Shown: positions 1-6,022 of the stretch, piece by piece
Layout of the letters: each line of letters opens with the position of its first letter
Numbering within the stretch: position 1 is the stretch's first letter
Assembly: GCA_913040875.1 (NCBI GenBank)
Contig: CAJWHX010000084.1
Coordinates: forward strand, 1 to 10,356
Length of the DNA stretch: 10,356 bases
Source of the DNA: an uncultured Pseudomonadota bacterium
GTDB lineage: Bacteria > Myxococcota > UBA796
Direction of reading: 5' to 3'
Notes under the pieces: model-generated
Told to the model about the DNA's origin: nothing
Seen by the model: only the letters and a program-made list of their open reading frames with translations
Database searches by the model: none
Program-made: the position numbers and the translations under genes

Positions 1-98
1 GGGAACCAGCAATATTTGAAAAATTTAAGGTAAGTGCTAAAAAAAAATCTAATATTAATAGGTCAAGCCTTAAATGGGAAAAACAACTAAACAACTAA
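1..98 (+). CDS. C-terminal tail of an upstream gene, possibly ftsA (5' truncated)
   Basis: Frame 3 is open from the window edge to a TAA at 96-98 and gives about 31 residues ending in WEKQLNN, lysine- and asparagine-rich as expected of an AT-rich genome. The stop lies 12 bases before the ftsZ start on the same strand, typical of operon neighbours. In SAR11 and most proteobacteria the gene before ftsZ is ftsA, so that is the natural guess. The residues visible carry no motif that proves it, and the usual amphipathic FtsA C-terminal helix is not obvious. Composition matches the first third of ftsZ and not the rest of the window, so this fragment belongs to the AT-rich source. Confidence 0.4.
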   Translation, partial: EPAIFEKFKVSAKKKSNINRSSLKWEKQLNN

Positions 99-104
99 GA
101 GGGG
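98..104 (+). promoter_or_regulatory. Ribosome binding site of ftsZ
   Basis: AGAGGGG sits 6 bases before the ATG at 111. It fixes the ftsZ start and shows that the AT-rich left end is a genuine translation-initiation region and not random sequence. Confidence 0.75.
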
Positions 105-110
105 ATAAGA

Positions 111-1268
111 ATGACAATAAATTTTAGAGCACCAGATATAAAAGAGCTAAAACCAAGAATTTTGGTAATTGGAGTTGGTGGAGCTGGAGGCAATGCAATT
201 AATGAAATGATAGAGTCGGGTTTAGAAGGAGTAGAGTTTGTTGCAATAAATACCGATGCCCAAGATTTAAAAGCTAGTAAAGCAAAGGCAAAAATTCAAA
301 TTGGTTTAAATTTAACAAAAGGACTTGGAGCAGGAGCAAAAATTGAAATTGGACAAGCAGCTGCAGACGAGTCTCTAAATGAAATAGTCGATCTTTTAAA
401 AGGTGCAAATATGGTCTTTATCACCGCAGGTATGGGCGGTGGAACCGGTACCGGTGTAACACCTGTATTGGCAGAGCTAGCACGTGAGATGGGAATCCTG
501 ACCGTTGGCATTATCACGCGTCCATTCTTGTTTGAAGGTCAACGTAGACGCAAGACCGCTGAAAAGGGTGTTGACACCATGAAGCATTGCGTGGACACCC
601 TCATAGCAATTTCCAATCAACGTCTCCTCGCAGCCTTCCAAAACATCGCCCTCAAAGATGCTTTTGTTGAAGTCGATAACGTTCTGTACCAAGCTGTTCG
701 TGGAGTCTCTGACCTTATCAATATGTCTGGATACGTGAATGTCGACTTTGCAGATGTTCAGTCCATCATGGCTGGCAAAGGAATGGGTCTCATGGGGGTT
801 GGAATCGGTGAGGGAGATCGTGCTGTCATTGAGGCTGCTGAATCTGCTGTCAACTCGCCACTCCTCAATGAAATGAGCATGACAGGGGCTCGAAATATCC
901 TCATCAACATCCGTGGTAGCGAATCATTGGGAATCCATGCAATCGATGAAGCCAATCGGGCCATTTCGGAGGCTGCTGATCCGGATGCAAACATCATCAT
1001 TGGACTCATTGAAGATCCGACGATGGGCAACACCGTTCAAATCACCGTTATTGCAACGGACTTTGAAGATGCCACAACCGAATACACCTCAAATATTGAG
1101 CGTCGTGTTGTCGGAGGTGTTCTTCCAGAGGCACCTGACAATGGCAATACCACACCTCAATCAACGGGAACCAACATGACGCGCGGGCAAACCAAAGCGC
1201 CATTGTTGAACAATACGCGTAACAATTGGATGATGGAAGAGTTTCACCTCCCTCGGTTTCGCAGATAA
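111..1268 (+). CDS. ftsZ: Cell division GTPase FtsZ (probable chimera of two source genes)
   Basis: FtsZ is the tubulin-like GTPase that polymerises into the cytoplasmic Z-ring and recruits the division machinery. The 385-aa product is full length. Visible motifs are the N-terminal nucleotide-binding GGAGGNA (residues 23-29), the tubulin signature GGGTGTG (109-115), the T7 synergy loop NVDFAD (210-215) that supplies catalytic aspartates to the neighbouring subunit, a linker of about 50 residues rich in N, T and P (about 325-375), and a basic C-terminal peptide EEFHLPRFRR that fits the FtsA/ZipA-binding tail. Residues 1 to about 100 are AT-rich and alphaproteobacterial (SAR11) in style. From about residue 104 the codon use and GC change sharply. 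At 169-173 the protein reads NQRLL, where alphaproteobacterial FtsZ usually has NQNLF. The frame is intact because the change falls in a near-invariant motif. The family call is certain; the integrity of the gene is not. Confidence 0.93.
   Translation: MTINFRAPDIKELKPRILVIGVGGAGGNAINEMIESGLEGVEFVAINTDAQDLKASKAKAKIQIGLNLTKGLGAGAKIEIGQAAADESLNEIVDLLKGANMVFITAGMGGGTGTGVTPVLAELAREMGILTVGIITRPFLFEGQRRRKTAEKGVDTMKHCVDTLIAISNQRLLAAFQNIALKDAFVEVDNVLYQAVRGVSDLINMSGYVNVDFADVQSIMAGKGMGLMGVGIGEGDRAVIEAAESAVNSPLLNEMSMTGARNILINIRGSESLGIHAIDEANRAISEAADPDANIIIGLIEDPTMGNTVQITVIATDFEDATTEYTSNIERRVVGGVLPEAPDNGNTTPQSTGTNMTRGQTKAPLLNNTRNNWMMEEFHLPRFRR
405..458. other. Composition breakpoint inside ftsZ, probable assembly or template-switch junction
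   Basis: Bases 1-420 are 33.6% GC and bases 421-840 are 50.5% GC by hand count. Codons before about 410 end mostly in A or T (AAA, AAT, TTA, ATA); after about 415 they shift to GTC, ATC, ACC, GGC and CTC. The switch is abrupt and coincides with the DNA for ANMVFITAGMGGGTGTG, the best-conserved FtsZ stretch. A perfect 12-base palindrome lies at 444-455. Conserved DNA shared by two organisms is where short-read assemblers and amplification artefacts join unrelated molecules. A natural recombination inside ftsZ is possible but less likely. Confidence 0.75.
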
Positions 1269-1314
1269 CGCTTGTTCAGACACCATCTAGAGCAAATAAA
1301 GCTACAGCACATAT

Positions 1315-1337
1315 AAGGAGGTCATGTACCTCCTTTT
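1315..1337 (+). terminator. Hairpin terminator between ftsZ and the NYN gene
   Basis: A perfect 8-bp stem (AAGGAGGT / ACCTCCTT) with a 5-base loop is followed by a short T run in the + direction. It lies 46 bases after the ftsZ stop, between convergent genes, so it could act in both directions. The T run is short (TTTT, then CC), which makes termination efficiency uncertain. Confidence 0.6.
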
Positions 1338-1376
1338 CCTATATTCGCGTTATCGTTGGGATATCGGTCTTCTAGT

Positions 1377-2189
1377 TCAATGCTGACATCTATTTTTGGA
1401 AGGACGCAACACAAGTACCATACGTCCATTCAGGGTGGTTTCAAATACCTCCACTTTTCCAGATTGTATCAACACGTCAAGCAGTTCTTGACGCGGATTT
1501 CCTGGTGGAGGACAGGGACCTGTGGGTTTCCACTTGTTCTCAAAGTACCAACGCGTAACAAACCCATCTCGCCCATTGAAATATGTCCACGCTTCAACAA
1601 GCTGTTGAAGCAAATCTTGGGCAGTCTGTGTTTGTGGCAGGACAGAAATCCCCTTTTGAGTCGCAAAATCTTCCAATCCTGTACGTAAGTCAATGATATC
1701 ATAGCAGTGCACTCGCATGGATCTAGATAAACACTGTCCTCCCCATGTAGCTACATAAACCGGTTTCCCAAATGAGTTCACGGCTTCCAATGCGGGGACC
1801 AAATCTTCATCTCCGCTAAATACCACTGCAGCATCAAAGGTATCCCGAGCTGCGAGTTGAACCATCTCAGCAACCAAACGCGTATCCACACGCTTTTCAA
1901 TCTGATAACGAATGCTCGCTTGACAATGAGGACAAGAGGATTCGCGTTCCACGATTGGTTCTCGACGTACAAAGAACCCCCTTTTAATCTCGAGTCCACC
2001 AAGAAATCGATCTAGACCAGACTGCTCAGAAAAGCCCGTATAGTAATATGCACCGGTCATCCGAGCTTTTGTATCGATTGAATTGACGACCCAATCGGCT
2101 AGCAACTCATAATTAATTTCCCAGCTGGTATATTGAGACCGTAGGGCCCGGTAGAAATTGTTGCCATCAAAAAATAGCGCGATACGCAT
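1377..2189 (-). CDS. NYN-domain (LabA/DUF88-type) putative ribonuclease
   Basis: The protein has 270 aa from the preferred ATG at 2187-2189. NYN domains adopt a PIN-like nuclease fold in which clustered acidic residues bind metal and usually cleave RNA. The signatures present are FFDGNNFY (residues 6-13), KRVDTRLVAEMVQLA (about 99-113) and VVFSGDEDLVPALE (122-135), giving a plausible acidic set of D8, D102, D127 and D129. A CPHC pair at 86-89 lies inside the NYN domain and may hold a metal, although a second cysteine pair is not evident. The nuclease part ends near residue 170. Residues 185-270 form a separate tail with a helix, an aromatic YFENKW stretch and two beta-rich segments, possibly a winged-helix-like module. 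An upstream in-frame TTG would add four residues, but its codon overlaps the Shine-Dalgarno sequence. The gene is monocistronic, convergent with ftsZ and divergent from a small lipoprotein gene. The target RNA is unknown. Confidence 0.85.
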   Translation of the reverse strand: MRIALFFDGNNFYRALRSQYTSWEINYELLADWVVNSIDTKARMTGAYYYTGFSEQSGLDRFLGGLEIKRGFFVRREPIVERESSCPHCQASIRYQIEKRVDTRLVAEMVQLAARDTFDAAVVFSGDEDLVPALEAVNSFGKPVYVATWGGQCLSRSMRVHCYDIIDLRTGLEDFATQKGISVLPQTQTAQDLLQQLVEAWTYFNGRDGFVTRWYFENKWKPTGPCPPPGNPRQELLDVLIQSGKVEVFETTLNGRMVLVLRPSKNRCQH

Positions 2190-2251
2190 GGTACACCTCA
2201 AAAAATAAATTCAAACATAAACAGTAAACATAAAAGTACAGTGTAATCACC
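2190..2251. promoter_or_regulatory. AT-rich divergent promoter region with a direct repeat
   Basis: These 62 bases separate two divergent starts and must hold both promoters unless one starts further back. AAACATAAA occurs at 2213-2221 and again at 2226-2234, a 13-base period close to one helical turn and a quarter. This could be an operator half-site pair. I could not place a convincing -35/-10 pair for either gene. Confidence 0.35.
2194..2199 (-). promoter_or_regulatory. Ribosome binding site deciding the NYN gene start
   Basis: On the minus strand GAGGTG is placed so that GAGG lies 6 bases before the ATG at 2187-2189. This supports that ATG over the TTG at 2199-2201, which overlaps the site. 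Confidence 0.7.
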
Positions 2252-2575
2252 ATGACACAGCCCTTAGAATATTTCAAGATGTTCGGTGCAATTGTTGCAC
2301 TCTGTTTACCATTGGGATGCACATCCGACATCGCTTCAACTCAAAATCAAAAAATTGAGCAACGTTTGAACTCCTTGCAAACGCAGAGTCAACAATTAGA
2401 AGAGACAGCTTTTGAGATTGAAAGTCAAATCGATGAAATTCGACGAGCATCTCCCGATACACGCAGTGATGAGATTGAAACGTTACACACGCAATTCAAA
2501 CGGTTAAAATCCACTCATGAGGCACTACAAAAGGAAATGCGCGGTCTACGACAGGAACTATCTATCGGTCGATAG
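2252..2575 (+). CDS. Small coiled-coil candidate lipoprotein
   Basis: The 107-aa product begins with a short n-region containing K9, a hydrophobic stretch (about residues 11-21) and LPLGC, with C23 as the likely lipidated residue. T24 after the cysteine would favour the outer membrane under the E. coli sorting rule. The lipobox is imperfect because proline occupies -3. Residues 30-105 are highly polar with heptad-like spacing of L, I and F (for example RLNSLQTQ, QLEETAFEIESQI, TLHTQFKRLK), so a coiled coil of about 75 residues is predicted. Such proteins resemble Lpp or the N-terminal trimerisation region of CpoB/YbgF, but there is no sequence match strong enough to name one. The ATG at 2252 has no clear Shine-Dalgarno sequence. 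It is still preferred to the internal ATG at 2279, which would lose the only basic residue of the n-region. Confidence 0.65.
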   Translation: MTQPLEYFKMFGAIVALCLPLGCTSDIASTQNQKIEQRLNSLQTQSQQLEETAFEIESQIDEIRRASPDTRSDEIETLHTQFKRLKSTHEALQKEMRGLRQELSIGR

Positions 2576-2576
2576 A
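2561..2576. other. Small hairpin over the lipoprotein stop codon
   Basis: TCTATCGGTCGATAGA is a perfect inverted repeat that can form a 6-bp stem with a 4-base loop. It overlaps the TAG at 2573-2575, and only 14 bases separate the two convergent genes. No T run follows on either strand, so it is at best a weak terminator. Confidence 0.25.
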
Positions 2577-2589
2577 GACAAATAACCGA

Positions 2590-3108
2590 CTACTTCAGCA
2601 ACAGCTGTTCACTTAAAATACTCTGTACGTCTAAGGACAATCTCTCGAAATTAACGTCTACAAACGGAATGCTGTCCTCCAACTGGTCGGTCAGATCAAT
2701 TACAGTTTGAAATGTTTCATTTGCTTCTGGAGCGTATTCGACCAAGCAAAACTGCCACGACCAGGATGGCTCCGTTCTATCCAACGCTTTTGCAAGCGAT
2801 GCCATCACAGTCAGTTGCATCGGAGTTGATTCAGCATAGACAACAGCCCTTGTATGGCTTTTTCCTTGATGCAGATGACAGGTTGATGGGGATGGTTCCA
2901 GATGAAACTGTTCTGCTCTCTTCGACCACCACTGCACGGGATCGGTCCCTCTATCCAACGCCCAGTATGCACGGCGCAAATCCTCTTGATTCACAGACTG
3001 CACCCCCGTTGGTGGAACATGAATCCTCAATGTCTCTGGTGCGCATGCCACACTTAGACTACCGAGTACTGAACATGTGCTTAACAATACTGATGATCTT
3101 TGAACCAT
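2590..3108 (-). CDS. Candidate lipoprotein of unknown function
   Basis: I do not recognise a family for this 172-aa protein. It opens with MVQR and a hydrophobic run ending LSVAC, so a signal peptide with lipidation at C22 is plausible. The lipobox is not ideal (S at -3, V at -2, A at -1). The mature part of about 150 residues contains a tryptophan-rich stretch (WALDRGTDPVQWWSKRAEQF, about 49-68) and two further cysteines near residues 77 and 121 that could form a disulfide in the periplasm. The start overlaps the 3' end of the upstream epimerase gene by 28 bases in another frame. GAGG lies 10 bases before the ATG, so translation is probably coupled. It is the last gene of a three-gene operon and is convergent with the coiled-coil lipoprotein gene. 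Its role may be linked to the envelope or to the metabolism encoded upstream; that is inference from position only. Confidence 0.6.
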   Translation of the reverse strand: MVQRSSVLLSTCSVLGSLSVACAPETLRIHVPPTGVQSVNQEDLRRAYWALDRGTDPVQWWSKRAEQFHLEPSPSTCHLHQGKSHTRAVVYAESTPMQLTVMASLAKALDRTEPSWSWQFCLVEYAPEANETFQTVIDLTDQLEDSIPFVDVNFERLSLDVQSILSEQLLLK

Positions 3109-4094
3109 CGAATGGTCGCCTCTATCGCATGTTCAATCGGTTTTGGTTCCACACCCAATTCTCGAATCATCTTCGCCCCCGTACGGAAACGATTTTCCTG
3201 CATCGACCGCAATACGTGAGGATCCAGTCCTGCAAAACGATGTGGATCAAGGGCTATGAGTGGTCCACCGATGGCACTCAGCAGCTGCGTTCCCATCTTC
3301 GGAACTGCGAAATTGGGTGGCTTCTTTCCTAAAACGTCCGCTGCTTTCGTCAACAAATCTCGATAGGTTAAATTGTGTGCACCAAGTAAATACCTCTCAC
3401 CACGCACCCCTTTTTCCATTGCAGCAATATGAGCATCCGCACAATCATCGGCACCCAAGAAGCACTTTCCACCTTTTGGATACACCGGTAAACGTCCTTT
3501 ACAGAGAGACAAAATCATCTGACCAGAGGTTGGCTTTACATCCCATGGACCCAAAATGTAATCTGGATTGACGACTACAGTATCCAACTCTTCCCAACCA
3601 AGTACCAAGTCTTCACTCTGCAATTTGGTGTTGTAATAGTGCCGTAGCGCACCTCTCCTACCATAGATATCATTGAGAGGAATTGACCAGTCTTCGCAAT
3701 CATTATTTGGATCTGGGAGTGTTTTGGTGAAGCCAACAGTGATGCTGGACGAACAGTGTACAAATCGGCGAACATTTGCTTGTTCAGCCGCACGAAGCAA
3801 TGCACGAGTACCAAAGATGTGCACTTGGGTCATCCGTGACAACCCTTCGGGCGACGGATCAAATATTCCAGCCAAGTGATAGACACCGTCTGCACCCTCC
3901 ATCACTGCCGCGAGGTCATTGACCTCGGTAGACTGATCAAGCAGTGGAATTGCATGAAGCCCAACAGCCAGTCCTTCAACGAGCAAATTGGGCTTGCGGA
4001 TGATGCACTCGACTTGATGTCCGTGTGCGAGAAGTGCTCTGACCAAGTTGGCACCCAAAAAGCCAGTGGCTCCTGTGACGACGTACTTGGCCAT
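3081..4094 (-). CDS. NAD(P)-dependent epimerase/dehydratase, extended SDR family, HpnA-like
   Basis: The 337-aa protein is a typical extended short-chain dehydrogenase/reductase. The Rossmann nucleotide-binding motif TGATGFLG is at residues 7-14, the active-site serines are in HCSSS (113-117), and the catalytic YxxxK is Y153 to K157. The substrate-side signature VVNPDYILGPWD is at 174-185. The following DVKPTSGQ, the GRLPVY stretch, and GERYLLGAHNLTYRDLL (232-248) closely follow hopanoid-associated sugar epimerases (HpnA) and the dihydroflavonol-reductase-like group. No other hopanoid gene is visible here, so the substrate cannot be named; a sugar nucleotide, a sterol-like or a ketone substrate are all possible. 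AGGAG lies 6 bases before the ATG. The gene follows an acyl-CoA dehydrogenase gene after 26 bases and overlaps the downstream lipoprotein gene, so all three are probably on one transcript. Confidence 0.88.
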   Translation of the reverse strand: MAKYVVTGATGFLGANLVRALLAHGHQVECIIRKPNLLVEGLAVGLHAIPLLDQSTEVNDLAAVMEGADGVYHLAGIFDPSPEGLSRMTQVHIFGTRALLRAAEQANVRRFVHCSSSITVGFTKTLPDPNNDCEDWSIPLNDIYGRRGALRHYYNTKLQSEDLVLGWEELDTVVVNPDYILGPWDVKPTSGQMILSLCKGRLPVYPKGGKCFLGADDCADAHIAAMEKGVRGERYLLGAHNLTYRDLLTKAADVLGKKPPNFAVPKMGTQLLSAIGGPLIALDPHRFAGLDPHVLRSMQENRFRTGAKMIRELGVEPKPIEHAIEATIRWFKDHQYC

Positions 4095-4120
4095 TTGACA
4101 CTCCTACATAAAAATACGGC

Positions 4121-5290
4121 TTAACGTTGCTTAAACAACTCGCGAGCAATGATCATACGTTGGATCTGCGAGGTTCCTTCATATATCTGGAAGATCTTAG
4201 CATCGCGCATGAGTTTTTCAACTGGGTACTCCTGTGAATATCCATATCCCCCATAGATCTGTACCGCGTCGGTGGTGATTTGCATCGCCATATCAGCACA
4301 AAATGCTTTCGCCATCGAAGCGTACATCGTGTTCTGCAATCCAGCATCTTTTTTCGCTGCTGCTTGCCAGCAAAGCAAACGACCCGCCTCAATATTCATC
4401 GCCATTTCTGCGAGTTTAAACTGAATCGCCTGATGCTTGGCAATGGGTTTACCAAAAGTGCGACGCTCTAAGGAATACCCTTTTGCGTACTCATAAGCAG
4501 CACGAGCGACACCTACAGCAGCAGCGGATACAGCAGGACGGGTATGATCAAAAGCATTCATCGCCAGCATCCAGCCCATTCCAACTTCACCAACCACATT
4601 CTCGTGAGGTACAACGACATTTTCAAAATTCACAGAACGTGTATCTGAAGCGCGCTGCCCCATATTGTGCTCTTTACCGCCAATAGAAACCCCTTCCCAG
4701 TCTCGTTCTACGATGAAAGCTGTCATCCCCTTGTATCCTGCAGATTGGTCGGTGTATGCAACGACAAAATACCAATCGGCAACACCAGCATTGGTGATCC
4801 ACATTTTGTTGCCATTCAAAATCCAGTTGTCGCCATCGCGAACGGCAGTGGTTTGTAGACTGGACACATCAGACCCAGCACCTGGCTCTGTAACTGCATA
4901 GGCAGCCATAATTGGTCGACCATTCTTTAAATCAGAGACTTGAGGTGTCAAATACTTTTCAATCAACAGCCGATCTCCACTGACAAGAATCGGTGCTTGA
5001 GCCAAACCATTGGCTTCCATTGCTGTTCCAATTCCTGAACATCCCCATGCGAGTTCTTCAGCTATTAAAATGCCTTCTACGTGACTGGCACCAAGTCCGC
5101 CAAACTCTTCAGGAACATGTACATTCATGAGACCAGCTTCCCATGCTTGTGTGAGTACATCCCATGCATACTCCCCTGTTGAATCGTGGTGGGCTGCAGC
5201 TGGTCGAATGACGTCCGCAGCAAACTCGCGCGCGGCTTCTCTCAGCATTTCTTCGCGTTCAGATAAATTAAACGTAATACCTTCTGACAT
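4121..5290 (-). CDS. Acyl-CoA dehydrogenase (short/medium-chain type)
   Basis: This FAD enzyme oxidises an acyl-CoA to the 2-enoyl-CoA and passes electrons to electron-transfer flavoprotein, the first step of beta-oxidation or branched-chain amino acid breakdown. The 389-aa length is normal for the family. The N-terminal helical domain covers about 1-125. The FAD/substrate signature AVTEPGAGSD is at 132-141, and WITNAG (164-169) continues the flavin site in the middle beta domain. The C-terminal helical domain carries RRTFGKP (276-282) and QIYGGYGYSQEYPVE (344-358). The catalytic base is E371 in YEGTSQIQR, the position used by medium- and short-chain enzymes (MCAD E376 type), so it should be active. 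Chain length cannot be read reliably from sequence. AGAGG lies 9 bases before the ATG. It is the first gene of the operon with the epimerase and candidate lipoprotein. Confidence 0.93.
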   Translation of the reverse strand: MSEGITFNLSEREEMLREAAREFAADVIRPAAAHHDSTGEYAWDVLTQAWEAGLMNVHVPEEFGGLGASHVEGILIAEELAWGCSGIGTAMEANGLAQAPILVSGDRLLIEKYLTPQVSDLKNGRPIMAAYAVTEPGAGSDVSSLQTTAVRDGDNWILNGNKMWITNAGVADWYFVVAYTDQSAGYKGMTAFIVERDWEGVSIGGKEHNMGQRASDTRSVNFENVVVPHENVVGEVGMGWMLAMNAFDHTRPAVSAAAVGVARAAYEYAKGYSLERRTFGKPIAKHQAIQFKLAEMAMNIEAGRLLCWQAAAKKDAGLQNTMYASMAKAFCADMAMQITTDAVQIYGGYGYSQEYPVEKLMRDAKIFQIYEGTSQIQRMIIARELFKQR

Positions 5291-5471
5291 GGTTTTGAAC
5301 CTCTTGGTTGAATCGGGTTGAAATAAAACTCAAAATACAATAGATTGTAACCCCAAATGCAAACCTTGCCATAGAAAACTGCGTTCGTATACCCCTCTTT
5401 TGATTGCAAGATAGTGCGATGGTCATTACACAGAATCAAGATACAGTTGTTACAGTAATAGGTAGACAGTT
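5291..5471. promoter_or_regulatory. Divergent promoter region between the acyl-CoA dehydrogenase and NFU genes
   Basis: These 181 bases are AT-rich and noncoding and must contain the promoters of both divergent units. On the minus strand a TTGCAT and a TACAAT are visible, but their spacing does not make a standard pair. On the plus strand only weak matches (TTGCAA, then TTACAC after 16 bases) are present. I see no clear operator palindrome, riboswitch or small gene. Confidence 0.35.
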
Positions 5472-6020
5472 ATGATCCGATCAACTCCAACGCCAAATCC
5501 AGATGCCTTTCTCTTTCAAGTGCAAGAGACACTAATCCCATCCGGAACCTATGAGTTCTTTCACGATCAAGATTTATCTGATTCGCCACTGGCACAAGCA
5601 ATATTGGAAATCGACGGGTTGGAGTTATTGATGATAGCCCCTCGATTCATCACCGTGCGTAAGTTTTCAGAAGAGTCGTGGATGGAACTCCTCGATGAAG
5701 TCACCGCTGCGTTTGAAGATTTTTTAGCCAGTGGTCAAATGGCAGTGATTGAGTCTGAGCAAATCCGTACTGAACAAGCTAGTAATGAAGTTGAAGCGAA
5801 AATCTTGGATATCTTACAAGAAGAAGTTCGGCCAGCCATCGCCCAAGATGGTGGGGACTTCATCTATCACGGCTTTGAAGATGGCATGGTCAAACTAGAA
5901 CTGATAGGCGCATGTGGAACCTGTCCTTCTTCGACTCAAACGCTACATGTGGGTATTGAAAACCATTTGATGAGTGAGATCCCAGAAGTCAAAGGTATTG
6001 AACAAATATTTTCTGACTAA
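5472..6020 (+). CDS. NFU1-type iron-sulfur cluster scaffold/carrier protein
   Basis: The protein carries an assembled [4Fe-4S] cluster to client enzymes in the cytoplasm. The 182-aa product has the two-domain layout of mitochondrial and bacterial NFU1 proteins. An N-terminal Nfu_N domain (residues 2-86) has the hallmark TPTPNPDAFLF opening, the SPLAQAILEIDGLELL segment and PRFITVRK. A C-terminal NifU-like domain (about 105-181) has VRPAIAQDGGDF and the cluster-binding CxxC in GACGTCPSST (C148 and C151). The paired subunits of a dimer would share one cluster through these cysteines. A weak AGGT lies 8 bases before the ATG. The gene stands alone, divergent from the acyl-CoA dehydrogenase operon. 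Its 3' end is 2 bases from the end of the convergent FGE-like gene, which leaves no room for a terminator between them. Confidence 0.93.
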   Translation: MIRSTPTPNPDAFLFQVQETLIPSGTYEFFHDQDLSDSPLAQAILEIDGLELLMIAPRFITVRKFSEESWMELLDEVTAAFEDFLASGQMAVIESEQIRTEQASNEVEAKILDILQEEVRPAIAQDGGDFIYHGFEDGMVKLELIGACGTCPSSTQTLHVGIENHLMSEIPEVKGIEQIFSD

Positions 6021-6022
6021 CA

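Noticed and set aside
111..455. Lateral transfer of an intact foreign ftsZ.
   Set aside because: Only the first third of the gene and its upstream context are foreign, and the break lies on an ultra-conserved motif, which fits a misjoin better than a transfer.
477..1033. Several long minus-strand open frames under ftsZ.
   Set aside because: The plus-strand FtsZ motifs are unmistakable. The opposing frames have low-complexity, S/P/M-rich translations typical of antisense shadows.
1324..1386. A 20-codon open frame starting ATG just after AAGGAGG, which looks like a strong ribosome binding site.
   Set aside because: The spacing to the ATG is only about 2 bases, and the AAGGAGGT is one arm of a perfect hairpin with ACCTCCTT placed as a terminator. 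A small gene is much less likely.
2712..3332. A 206-codon open frame on the + strand across the lipoprotein/epimerase boundary.
   Set aside because: It lies antisense to two genes with recognisable features (SDR motifs, signal peptide), has no family signature and no ribosome binding site, so it is a shadow frame.
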